Shown: positions 24,075 through 31,308 of the stretch, piece by piece | Numbering within the stretch: position 1 is the first letter of the stretch | How the letters are laid out: each line of letters begins with the position of its first letter | From: a virus | Virus record (IMG/VR): IMGVR_UViG_3300025674_000179 | Span: 1 to 34,197 of that record | DNA: 34,197 nt | Reading direction: 5' to 3' (one strand) | Notes under the pieces: generated by a model | Databases searched by the model: none | Seen by the model: only the letters and a program-made list of their open reading frames with translations | Told to the model about the DNA's origin: nothing | Made by a program: the position numbers and the translations under genes

Positions 24075-25895
24075 ATGGCAAGAAGAAAAAGAACAGAACA
24101 ACCAATTGGTGTTGGTCTTACTATAAGGCAGATAAAAAGAAAAAAACCAATTAGTTTAGATTATCTTATAGATATAGATCCTCTTACAGAAAATCAAAAA
24201 AAATTATTTGATTCTTATGTAGAAGGAAAAAATATAATTGCATATGGTGCTGCTGGAACAGGTAAAGCACAACCATTATATTCCAAAATTTTAACTCCTA
24301 ATGGTTGGATTACTATGGGACAAGTTAAAATTGGTGATTATGTATTAACTCCAACGGGCAAAAAAACTAAAGTTTGTGGAGTTTTTCCTCAGGGGAAAAA
24401 GCATATTTATGAGGTTGTTTTTCACGATGGTTCTAAAACCAAGTGTTGTTTAGAGCATTTATGGGAAATTAACTGCCCCAGTGGATGGAATAGAAGAAAA
24501 TCTGGAACTAAAAAAATAGTTAATACTCAATATATCATTGATTTTTTGCGTGAAAAAGAAATTAGAAAATCTTCAACTAATATCTCAATTGATTTAATTG
24601 AACCTGTTAAAACTGATGATATTAATTTGCCTTTAGATCCTTATATTGTCGGTTGTTTAATTGGTGATGGTTGTTTAACAACTTCTACTCCCAAAATAAC
24701 ATCAAAAGATGATGTGTTGATTTATAAATTACAAGAAATTATTGGAGAAGAATATTACATAAATCATTGCAAATCTTCTCAATATAATTATAATTTTATT
24801 GATAAATTATCTCGCAAAAATAAAGTTAACAGAATTACTGAGATCTTAAAAGAACTTGGACTACAAGGTAAAAAGTCTTATGAAAAAATTATTCCTTCAA
24901 TATATGTTAATTCAGGAACAGACCAAAAACTTAATCTCATAAGAGGATTAATGGATACCGATGGAACTGTTGATTATAAAAACGGAACAGTTTCATTTTC
25001 AACAACAAGTGAAATTTTAGCAAAACAAGTTCAAGATATTATTTGGTCTTTTGGTGGAATTTGTAAAATTACTTCTAAAATTCCAACATATACTTATGAT
25101 GGAATTAAAAAAGTAGGTAGAAAATCTTATAATGTTTGGATTACTGTTAGAAATCCAAAAGAATTATTTACTCTACAAAGAAAAAAAGACCTTTGTAGAG
25201 AAACTTACGACAAACTTCAATACCGAAGAAAAATTAAAAATGTAAATTATGTTGGAGAAGAAGAAGCACAATGCATTATGATAGATGATGAAAATCATCT
25301 TTATGTCACTGATGATTATATTATTACGCATAATACGTTCATCACACTTTATAATGCTCTTCGTGATGTTTTAGATGAAAGAACACCATATGAAAAAATT
25401 TATATCGTAAGATCTTTAGTTCCTACAAGAGAAATTGGATTTCTTCCTGGAGATCACGATAATAAAGCAGATATTTATCAAATTCCTTATAAGAATATGG
25501 TAAAATATATGTTTCAAATGCCAAGTGATGTTGACTTTGAGATGCTTTATGGTAATCTTAAATCTCAAGAAACAATTAAGTTTTGGAGCACTTCTTTTTT
25601 ACGTGGTGTAACGATTGATAATGCTATTGTAATTGTAGATGAATTTGCTAATCTTAATTTTCACGAATTGGATTCAATTATTACTCGTGTTGGTGAAAAT
25701 TGTAAGATTATGTTTTGTGGTGATGCAACTCAAAGTGATTTGGTGAAAACAAATGAAAGAAATGGAATTATTGATTTTATGAAAATTATTAGAACTATGC
25801 CGTCTTTTGATATTATTGAATTTGGTATTAATGATATTATTAGATCTGGAATTGTAAAAGAATATCTTGTTGCCAAATTGAATAGTGGAATGTAA
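24075..25895 (+). CDS. phoH: PhoH-like P-loop ATPase interrupted by an intein
   Basis: 606 residues, of which 250 are PhoH and 356 intein. The PhoH parts are residues 1-64 (LTENQKKLFDSYVEGKNIIAYGAAGTGK quoted in part, i.e. the Walker A loop GAAGTGK) and 421-606 (TFITLYNALRD, IVIVDEFANLN as Walker B, CGDATQSDL). PhoH is a common cyanophage ATPase, related to the phosphate-starvation protein of E. coli; its role in infection is unsettled. The intein lies between the Lys and Thr of the P-loop, so ATP binding requires splicing. Overlaps the next gene by one base. Confidence 0.95.
   Translation: MARRKRTEQPIGVGLTIRQIKRKKPISLDYLIDIDPLTENQKKLFDSYVEGKNIIAYGAAGTGKAQPLYSKILTPNGWITMGQVKIGDYVLTPTGKKTKVCGVFPQGKKHIYEVVFHDGSKTKCCLEHLWEINCPSGWNRRKSGTKKIVNTQYIIDFLREKEIRKSSTNISIDLIEPVKTDDINLPLDPYIVGCLIGDGCLTTSTPKITSKDDVLIYKLQEIIGEEYYINHCKSSQYNYNFIDKLSRKNKVNRITEILKELGLQGKKSYEKIIPSIYVNSGTDQKLNLIRGLMDTDGTVDYKNGTVSFSTTSEILAKQVQDIIWSFGGICKITSKIPTYTYDGIKKVGRKSYNVWITVRNPKELFTLQRKKDLCRETYDKLQYRRKIKNVNYVGEEEAQCIMIDDENHLYVTDDYIITHNTFITLYNALRDVLDERTPYEKIYIVRSLVPTREIGFLPGDHDNKADIYQIPYKNMVKYMFQMPSDVDFEMLYGNLKSQETIKFWSTSFLRGVTIDNAIVIVDEFANLNFHELDSIITRVGENCKIMFCGDATQSDLVKTNERNGIIDFMKIIRTMPSFDIIEFGINDIIRSGIVKEYLVAKLNSGM
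24267..25334 (+). other. Class 3 intein with LAGLIDADG endonuclease in PhoH
   Basis: 356-residue insertion, precursor residues 65-420. It begins with Ala rather than Cys/Ser (AQPLYSKILTPNGWITMGQVKIGDYV quoted by ends AQPLYSK and KIGDYV) and ends THN before Thr. Block B contains EHLW (H128, W130), block F has C400 in AQCIMID, and T418 precedes HN: this is the Trp-Cys-Thr signature of class 3 inteins, which splice without residue 1 by using the block F Cys as first nucleophile. The middle holds two LAGLIDADG motifs with intact acids, YIVGCLIGDG (190-199) and LIRGLMDTDG (288-297), so the homing endonuclease looks functional. Confidence 0.93.
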
Positions 25896-26572
25896 TGTTT
25901 ACCCATATTGATATAGAACTTCCTAAATTAGATCGTGAAACAATTGATGGTGTTCGTTACTATACTATAAAAGAAGAACAAGAATTATTTAAATTAGTAT
26001 CAATCACTTCTGTTACAAGTCATTTTAATCGTGAAATCTTCAATAACTGGCGCAAAAAAGTCGGTGAAGTGGAGGCAGAAAAGATCACTAAAGCGGCTAC
26101 TTCTCGTGGCACAGACCTCCATTCTCTTGTGGAAAATTACCTTTATAATCAAATTCTCCCTCAAGTTCCGCCGCTTCCGGAGTTTCTTTTTAAAGTTGCC
26201 AAAAAAGAACTAAACAAAATCAATAATATTCATTGTTTAGAAGGTGCTTTATACAGTATAAAACTTGGTGTTGCAGGAACAACAGATTGTATTGCAGAAC
26301 ATAATGGTGAACTTGCTGTAATTGATTTTAAAACTTCTAAAAAACCAAAACCAGTTGAGTGGATTACTCATTATTTTGTTCAGGCAATGTTTTATGGTAT
26401 GGCATACTATGAAATGACTGGAACTCCTATTAAAAAACTTGTAATTATTATGACTTGTGAAAATGGCGAATGCGTTGTTTATGAAGAAAGAGATTTAAAA
26501 AAATATATGAAATTAGTTGTTCAATATATTAAAAAATTTGTGGATGATAAATTAAAACTTATTTCTTCTTGA
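25895..26572 (+). CDS. PD-(D/E)XK nuclease, RecB/Cas4-like exonuclease
   Basis: 225 residues. RGTDLHSLVE (71-80), E116, the strand GVAGTTDCIAE (D131), AVIDFKTSK (D144, K146) and a QAMFYGMAYYE helix follow the order of the RecB/Cas4-type PD-(D/E)XK nuclease core. Probably acts on phage or host DNA; cyanophages often carry such an exonuclease among replication genes. Start TAATG overlaps the phoH stop. The following gp33 gene has its own promoter beginning inside the end of this gene. Confidence 0.82.
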   Translation: MFTHIDIELPKLDRETIDGVRYYTIKEEQELFKLVSITSVTSHFNREIFNNWRKKVGEVEAEKITKAATSRGTDLHSLVENYLYNQILPQVPPLPEFLFKVAKKELNKINNIHCLEGALYSIKLGVAGTTDCIAEHNGELAVIDFKTSKKPKPVEWITHYFVQAMFYGMAYYEMTGTPIKKLVIIMTCENGECVVYEERDLKKYMKLVVQYIKKFVDDKLKLISS

Positions 26573-26602
26573 CAAAATCTTAAGATTTCTTTATAATAAA
26601 TA
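26569..26602 (+). promoter_or_regulatory. Overlapping sigma70 and late-like promoter before gp33
   Basis: TTGACA (26569-26574), 17-base spacer, TATAAT (26592-26597): perfect sigma70 consensus. The late-like AATAAATA (26595-26602) overlaps the -10 box. ATG of gp33 is at 26619. Confidence 0.85.
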
Positions 26603-26618
26603 TAATATTGTAAAAATA

Positions 26619-26924
26619 ATGACAAATTATCTAAAAAATTTACTCTACATTGATATAGAAGAAATGGAAAAAAACGAAGAATTAGAAAAGGTCATAGAAC
26701 AAAAATTTCTAACTCCATCAAAGTTCGCATTAGAAATTGAAAATATTGTAGTAAGTCATAAATTAAATTATATTGATGCTATAATTTTATTTTGTGAGGA
26801 AAATAATCTTGAAATTGAATCTGTTTCAAAATTAATTTCTAAACCATTAAAAGAAAAATTAAAATGGGACGCAATAAATCTCAATTTTATAAAGAAAACC
26901 TCTCGTGCTAAACTTACATTTTGA
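26619..26924 (+). CDS. gp33: Late transcription co-activator gp33
   Basis: 101 residues. TPSKFALEIENIVVSHKLNYIDAI, FCEENNLEIESVSKLISKPL and LKWDAINLNFIKK (first quoted in part) match the cyanophage gp33 family. In T4, gp33 joins RNA polymerase to the sliding clamp and represses non-late transcription, working with sigma gp55 on TATAAATA promoters. Its presence fits the many late-type boxes in this window. Immediately followed by gp59, as part of a replication and late-transcription cluster. Confidence 0.8.
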   Translation: MTNYLKNLLYIDIEEMEKNEELEKVIEQKFLTPSKFALEIENIVVSHKLNYIDAIILFCEENNLEIESVSKLISKPLKEKLKWDAINLNFIKKTSRAKLTF

Positions 26925-27517
26925 TTGTGGCTCCTTTTGAAGTTTATTGTGAATATCTTGCCTTAAAAAATCATTTTTCCAATCCCAAATACGATTATTT
27001 TAAATATAATAAAAAAGTTAGAGCAACTGTAACATCTTTTAATCGCAGAAAAGATCGTTATTTTTTTGAAAGAACTTCTCGTAAATTTTCAGATAAAGAA
27101 ATAGTAGATTTTTTAGTATCAAACTTTGTAGCGGTAGATTCCCCAAGCAACTTATGGATTGGATCAATTATAAATTCTGGAGAAAAAAATTACGCAGATT
27201 GGATGAAGAGACAACAGAGTTTGACATACTTGTTCAAAGAACAATCAATGGAATTGTTCTCAGAGAACGAATTAGAAAATGCGCTGAATTGTTCCAAAGG
27301 ACATCCAATCGTTCTTAAAAATTTTTTGAAAGGGCAAATTTGTATTGAAACTTTAGTGATATATAATAAAATATTTGAATTTGGAAAAAAATTCGATAAA
27401 AAACTTTTAGATCCTGTATGGGAAACTGTAAGTTTGAAAATTAAAAAATATTCTCCATTTCTCCAGATAGATATTTTTAAGTATAAAAAAATTTTAAGGG
27501 ATATTTTAGATGAATAG
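26921..27517 (+). CDS. gp59: Helicase loader gp59
   Basis: 198 residues. PFEVYCEYLALKNHFSNPKY, YDYFKYNKKVRATVTSFNRR, RKDRYFFERTSRKF and LVSNFVAVDSPSNLWIGSI match the T4 gp59 family, which loads the gp41 replicative helicase onto gp32-coated DNA. The start is uncertain: TTG 26921 makes a TTGA overlap with the gp33 stop, while GTG 26927 is two codons later; no ATG is available near the conserved N-terminus. The end overlaps the DUF1825 gene by eight bases. Confidence 0.88.
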   Translation: MIVAPFEVYCEYLALKNHFSNPKYDYFKYNKKVRATVTSFNRRKDRYFFERTSRKFSDKEIVDFLVSNFVAVDSPSNLWIGSIINSGEKNYADWMKRQQSLTYLFKEQSMELFSENELENALNCSKGHPIVLKNFLKGQICIETLVIYNKIFEFGKKFDKKLLDPVWETVSLKIKKYSPFLQIDIFKYKKILRDILDE

Positions 27518-27839
27518 TTTTTTTGAATCTGACATCATACAAGAAGAAATAAAAGAAATTAATAGTCTTCAACAAGAAATATATTCAGATATATTTAATT
27601 TTCTTTCAATGACTGTTGAGGAAAAGCAAAATCATATTGATAAATTGTCTGATTTATTAGAAAAACAAAAAATTATGTATACCCGTCTTTCTTTATCTGA
27701 CGATCCAAGAGCATTAGAATTAAAAGATAATTTAAAGAAATCAATATCTTTTATGGGATTCCCTCCAGAAACTGATATGAATTTAGTTTTCAATACTATA
27801 CAAAAAACTATTAATGCTTTAAAAGAAAGAATGCAATAA
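27510..27839 (+). CDS. DUF1825 family protein
   Basis: 109 residues. NSFFESDIIQEEIKEINSLQ, LLEKQKIMYTRLSLSDDP and MGFPPETDMNLVF match DUF1825, a small helical family confined largely to cyanobacteria and their T4-like phages. Function unknown. The constant position between gp59 and gp32 suggests a link to replication. It is a useful marker for a cyanobacterial host. Ribosome site AAGGG at 27496-27500. Confidence 0.82.
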   Translation: MNSFFESDIIQEEIKEINSLQQEIYSDIFNFLSMTVEEKQNHIDKLSDLLEKQKIMYTRLSLSDDPRALELKDNLKKSISFMGFPPETDMNLVFNTIQKTINALKERMQ

Positions 27840-27849
27840 AATTTTTGGC

Positions 27850-27878
27850 TTGACATCCATTTATAGGTACTCTATAAT
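27850..27878 (+). promoter_or_regulatory. Sigma70 promoter of gp32, perfect consensus
   Basis: TTGACA (27850-27855), 17-base spacer, TATAAT (27873-27878). The leader to ATG 27922 is A-rich, without a Shine-Dalgarno and without a visible pseudoknot like the T4 gene 32 operator; its unstructured A-rich stretch could still be an autoregulatory gp32 binding site. Confidence 0.92.
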
Positions 27879-27921
27879 AAAGTCGTCGTAAAACCAAATC
27901 CAATTAATCTAAAAAAATCTT

Positions 27922-28836
27922 ATGTCATTTCAAAATCTTAAAAAACAATCTAAACTTGGTTCTCTTACCGAAAAATTGGTAAAAGAAGTAGAAAAAATGA
28001 ATTCTGGCAATTCATCAGGTGATGATCGTGTATGGTCTTTAAGCGTAGACAAAGCAGGAAATGGATATGCTATTATTCGTTTTCTACCAGCACCAGAAGG
28101 AGAAGACCTTCCATTTGTAAAACTTTATTCACACGGATTTCAAGGTCCTGGTGGTTGGTATATTGAAAATTCCAGAACTACTCTTGGTGATAAAGACCCT
28201 GTTTCGGAATATAATACTCAACTTTGGAACAATGGAACTGATACGGGTAAAGAGCAAGCAAGAAAGCAAAAACGTAAACTGACATATATTAGTAATATCT
28301 ACGTTGTAAAAGACCCAGCAAATCCAGAAAACGAAGGAAAAACTTTTCTATTTAAATACGGAAAAAAAATCTTTGATAAAATTGCTGCAGCAATGCAACC
28401 AGAGTTTGAAGATGAGACACCAATTGACCCATTTGATTTCTGGACTGGTGCAAATTTCAAACTTAAGGCAAAAAATGTTGCAGGTTATAGAAATTACGAT
28501 TCCAGTGAATTTGCATCACCTTCTGCTCTTTTGAATGATGATGATAAACTGGAAGAGATTTGGAAAAATCAATATTCTCTCTCTGATTTTGTTTCACCAG
28601 ATAAATTTAAAAGTTATGGTGAACTCAAACAACGCCTAAATATGGTCTTAAATGTTAAGACATCTCAGCGTCTTGATGAAGAAGTTGAAGATGAGGATAA
28701 TTATCGTGATACAGAAAGTGAACTTCCTCAAGATCTAAAACAACAACTTAATAGTCTAAAACCATCTAAATCAGTTTCTTATGATGATGAAGATGATGAA
28801 ACTCTATCATATTTTCAGAAATTAACTGAATCTTAA
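27922..28836 (+). CDS. gp32: Single-stranded DNA-binding protein gp32
   Basis: 304 residues, close to T4 gp32 (301). The N-terminal basic segment (LKKQSKLGSLTEKLVKEVEK) would serve co-operative binding. The OB-fold core has RFLPAPEG, LPFVKLYSHGF, NIYVVKDPANPENEGKTFLF, ETPIDPFDFWTGANFKLK and GYRNYDSSEF. The acidic C-terminus (DDEDDETLSYFQ) would contact gp59 and other replication proteins. It contains no cysteine at all, so the T4 zinc site (His-Cys3) is lost; the equivalent region reads GWYIENSRTTLGDKD. Own promoter and terminator, i.e. a single-gene unit. Confidence 0.95.
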   Translation: MSFQNLKKQSKLGSLTEKLVKEVEKMNSGNSSGDDRVWSLSVDKAGNGYAIIRFLPAPEGEDLPFVKLYSHGFQGPGGWYIENSRTTLGDKDPVSEYNTQLWNNGTDTGKEQARKQKRKLTYISNIYVVKDPANPENEGKTFLFKYGKKIFDKIAAAMQPEFEDETPIDPFDFWTGANFKLKAKNVAGYRNYDSSEFASPSALLNDDDKLEEIWKNQYSLSDFVSPDKFKSYGELKQRLNMVLNVKTSQRLDEEVEDEDNYRDTESELPQDLKQQLNSLKPSKSVSYDDEDDETLSYFQKLTES

Positions 28837-28850
28837 TTTTTTGTTTTGTG

Positions 28851-28876
28851 TGGGGAGAATATTCTCCCCATTTTTT
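28851..28876 (+). terminator. Rho-independent terminator after gp32
   Basis: Perfect palindrome TGGGGAGAAT/ATTCTCCCCA (28851-28870) followed by six T. Lies between convergent gp32 and gp53; the T-tract overlaps the gp53 stop codon. Lacks a U-tract for the minus strand, so mainly one-directional. Confidence 0.92.
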
Positions 28877-29522
28877 ATGGTGATGTTACTCTGGTATTTT
28901 CAGTCTTTATTGTTTTTGTATCGACATATTGAGAAGATAAATCATAAACCATTGCTTTTCTCGTATCATTAATAAATTGTTGGAGATAAATTTTCTTCAG
29001 TAAATAAATTGATCTTTTATTATTATTTTTAATGGTCTCATATTCATAATTACTAATTCCAACTACAGGATTTAATGTTGCTAATTTATTTGATGGATTT
29101 GGAATAGTAAAATTATTATCAACAATTTTACCTGCAGGAAGAATTAATCTATCTTCAGAGTCTCTAACTTCTGTTGTTTCATAATGGTGAATATTATTTA
29201 AATTATTTCCGTATATATCTAAAGCATAATTATACAAATCTCTGTCAGATAATGGCCATTGATCTCTAACTCGTGTAATATTTGCAGTAGTTAAAACAAC
29301 CCAATCAAATTTAGTGCTTCCATAATATTCTTTTGCTACTGTTTCTGGACGAGCACCATCTGGAATTTGATATTTTTGAAAAACTGTAAAGACATTTTGC
29401 AAGTCATCACGAAGTTTTACTCTACGAAATAAATTTTTTACCGTTACATATTCATTTGATGAAAGTCTTCCTGGTAATAATGATTGATATTGTAAGTCTG
29501 GTAATTCTCTAAAATAAGACAT
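28875..29522 (-). CDS. gp53: Baseplate wedge protein gp53
   Basis: 215 residues. MSYFRELPDLQYQSLLPGR, EYVTVKNLFRRVKLRDDLQN, FQKYQIPDGARPETVAKEYY and DWVVLTTANITRVRDQWPLS match T4-like gp53, a wedge subunit of the baseplate with a LysM-like region in some relatives. The minus-strand operon order is gp4, unknown, gp48, gp53. The start overlaps the gp48 stop by one base (TAATG). Confidence 0.9.
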   Translation of the reverse strand: MSYFRELPDLQYQSLLPGRLSSNEYVTVKNLFRRVKLRDDLQNVFTVFQKYQIPDGARPETVAKEYYGSTKFDWVVLTTANITRVRDQWPLSDRDLYNYALDIYGNNLNNIHHYETTEVRDSEDRLILPAGKIVDNNFTIPNPSNKLATLNPVVGISNYEYETIKNNNKRSIYLLKKIYLQQFINDTRKAMVYDLSSQYVDTKTIKTENTRVTSP

Positions 29523-30424
29523 TAGTAACCTACTCCTATTCCATCATCAGAACCATTTTCCGAAGTTGTAAGATAATCTTCATAGTAAATTGGAGTGAGC
29601 TCTTTAAACATAAGTGACATTATTAAATTAACTGGTGTTGCATCTGCATAAGTTGCATAAGTATTTCCGCCAGTATAATTTACACCCATATTATTAAGAG
29701 AACAAATTTTAAACTTATGTAAAAACGGATGTTTTTTATTTCCACTCATATATTTAATTCTAAAAACACTTGGCGCTTTTAAAAATAATCCTTGTGCATT
29801 ACCACTATCTAATCCTTTTCTTGCAGAACTGTATTTTTTAAAAGTTCTTATTATTTTTTTTATTTGATCTGATTCTTTTTTGGATCTTGGAAACATATTA
29901 AAATTGAAAGTGAAACCTTGTCTTAATTCTACTGAATTGAATACTAATTCAACATTTTGATTAAATGTTATTCCAAGACCTCTCTCAAGAACACCTCCAA
30001 GTTGTTCTCCCCGTGCTCTGTTGAGTATAGCAGCTGCTATACCCATTGTAATCGCATTTTGTCCTGTTCCACTATTTAATGTATCTATAGTTTTTTTTAA
30101 AGAATCTTTTGCTATTTCATCAATTTTATTTGGTTCTCGTATACCTTGAGATATAGCAGACATAAAATTGGCATTTATAGGTCCCATTTCAGATTTTCCC
30201 CAATTTGCACCGTTCATATCTTGAATGTTATCTGGCATAGGAAGAATGACACTCTCAAGAACTTTACCTGCATTATTTGCATAAGTTTGATCTGATGTGT
30301 TTAATGCAAAAGATGAACTAGACTGTAATCCAAACCCAGGAGGTTGGTAATCTAAAACTTCAATAAACAAATAATCATCAAATTGTTCTAATTTTTTAAG
30401 TGGATATCTAAGTGGTTCTGGCAT
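29522..30424 (-). CDS. gp48: Baseplate tail-tube cap protein gp48 (gp54-related)
   Basis: 300 residues. PEPLRYPLKKLEQFDDYLFI, VILPMPDNIQDMNGANWGKS, VELVFNSVELRQGFTFNFNM, MFPRSKKESDQIKKIIRTFK and PFLHKFKICSLNNMGVNYTG match the cyanophage gp48 tube-cap family. T4 gp48 and gp54 are related to each other and to the tube protein gp19; gp48 is the better call by length and N-terminus. It caps the hub and starts tube polymerisation. A CTAAATA late-like box lies 17 bases upstream on this strand. Confidence 0.8.
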   Translation of the reverse strand: MPEPLRYPLKKLEQFDDYLFIEVLDYQPPGFGLQSSSSFALNTSDQTYANNAGKVLESVILPMPDNIQDMNGANWGKSEMGPINANFMSAISQGIREPNKIDEIAKDSLKKTIDTLNSGTGQNAITMGIAAAILNRARGEQLGGVLERGLGITFNQNVELVFNSVELRQGFTFNFNMFPRSKKESDQIKKIIRTFKKYSSARKGLDSGNAQGLFLKAPSVFRIKYMSGNKKHPFLHKFKICSLNNMGVNYTGGNTYATYADATPVNLIMSLMFKELTPIYYEDYLTTSENGSDDGIGVGY

Positions 30425-30440
30425 TTAAATGTTTTTAAAA

Positions 30441-30447
30441 TATTTAG
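30441..30447 (-). promoter_or_regulatory. Late-like promoter CTAAATA for gp48-gp53
   Basis: Minus-strand CTAAATA, overlapping the stop region of the upstream gene and 17 bases from the gp48 ATG. Confidence 0.45.
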
Positions 30448-30821
30448 GAACGAATATTAATAAAAGGTAACTTTCTTATATCATTTAATTCTTCACTATA
30501 AACTTCATATAGTCCACTTGCAATTTCATCCCAAGTGTATTGTCTGATTTCTCTCCAATGATAATTAAATCCTTTAAATCCCCAAGAAAAAACATTTGTA
30601 ACTGATACTAATGGATGCCTGTCATAAGACTTATTTGGGGTTTTTGCACTATAAATGAAAATATAAATTTTTCCTGGTTTAGGTGGTATTGGACTTTCAT
30701 TTAAACTATTCATTAGTTCATTCATTAAATCATTTGAATTTTCAGTTCCAATTAATTTTTTAACAATAGGAAGAACTCGATTTTTTCTTGATCTTCTTTC
30801 TTCTAATGTTTTTCTTGGCAT
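30444..30821 (-). CDS. Conserved hypothetical virion-cluster protein
   Basis: 125 residues. Basic N-terminus (MPRKTLEERRSRKNR), then KPGKIYIFIYSAKTPNKSYD, HPLVSVTNVFSWGFKGFNYH and WDEIASGLYEVYSEEL. The GFNYHW block looks conserved and I associate the protein with T4-like cyanophages, always among baseplate and head-completion genes, but I cannot name a function. Lies two bases after gp4 on the same strand; probably cotranscribed with it. Confidence 0.65.
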   Translation of the reverse strand: MPRKTLEERRSRKNRVLPIVKKLIGTENSNDLMNELMNSLNESPIPPKPGKIYIFIYSAKTPNKSYDRHPLVSVTNVFSWGFKGFNYHWREIRQYTWDEIASGLYEVYSEELNDIRKLPFINIRS

Positions 30822-30823
30822 AA

Positions 30824-31270
30824 TTAATATTTAATGTTTAACTCTTGTTCCGTAAATATCTTAAATTCGTATCCTCTATCAGCACACCATTCTTTTGCTG
30901 CTTCCCATTTCATTTGATTTCTTGTATACTCATAGACCTCACTAATATATCTTTTTGTTTGTCTTTGAGGTTTTTTTGGAGGAACTGTTTGCTTTTTTGG
31001 TTTAATCTCAATTATATATTTTTTTATAACATTATTTTGCTCTTTAACTTTAATATAAAAATCTGGAAAGTATTTTCTTGCTTTTTTGTATACTGGATCA
31101 TAATATGAAATGGGGATTTCTTCAGATGCCCACTCTAAAATATTTTCATTATTGTCACAGAATACCATAAATTTTCTTTCCCATAGGGATCTATATATTA
31201 CATTTTTTGAGTTTCCTCTGTATTTTTCTGGGTATGATGGTTTATATATTCCTTTATAAGAAGATGCCAT
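30824..31270 (-). CDS. gp4: Head completion protein gp4
   Basis: 148 residues, matching T4 gp4 (about 150). RSLWERKFMVFCDNNENILE (E31), ARKYFPDFYIKV (D70) and KKYIIEIKPKKQ (E88, K90) lay out a TnsA-like PD-(D/E)XK nuclease core, typical of the gp4 (gp50) head-completion family. In T4 it acts with gp2 after packaging to finish the head and allow tail joining. First gene of the minus-strand cluster; its start faces the divergent gp19-like gene. Confidence 0.85.
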   Translation of the reverse strand: MASSYKGIYKPSYPEKYRGNSKNVIYRSLWERKFMVFCDNNENILEWASEEIPISYYDPVYKKARKYFPDFYIKVKEQNNVIKKYIIEIKPKKQTVPPKKPQRQTKRYISEVYEYTRNQMKWEAAKEWCADRGYEFKIFTEQELNIKY

Positions 31271-31277
31271 CTAAATA
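31271..31277 (+). promoter_or_regulatory. Late-like promoter CTAAATA for the plus-strand virion genes
   Basis: CTAAATA right against the gp4 start, 31 bases before the GTG of the gp19-like gene. Pairs with a mirror-image box on the other strand at 31301-31307. Confidence 0.45.
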
Positions 31278-31300
31278 TTATACATAGAACTCATACCAAG

Positions 31301-31307
31301 TATTTAG
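31301..31307 (-). promoter_or_regulatory. Late-like promoter CTAAATA for gp4 operon
   Basis: Minus-strand CTAAATA one base from the gp19-like GTG start, 30 bases upstream of the gp4 ATG. It points towards the plus-strand box, so the two leaders would overlap. Confidence 0.45.
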
Positions 31308-31308
31308 T

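Noticed and set aside
23848-24105. Minus-strand 85-residue frame under the phoH-adjacent gene
   Set aside because: Shadow of the plus-strand gene, which has a GGAGGA ribosome site and a conserved sequence.
30845-31108. 87-residue plus-strand frame rich in Phe and Ile
   Set aside because: Antisense to gp4, whose minus-strand product has clear nuclease motifs; hydrophobic bias comes from reading A-rich codons backwards.
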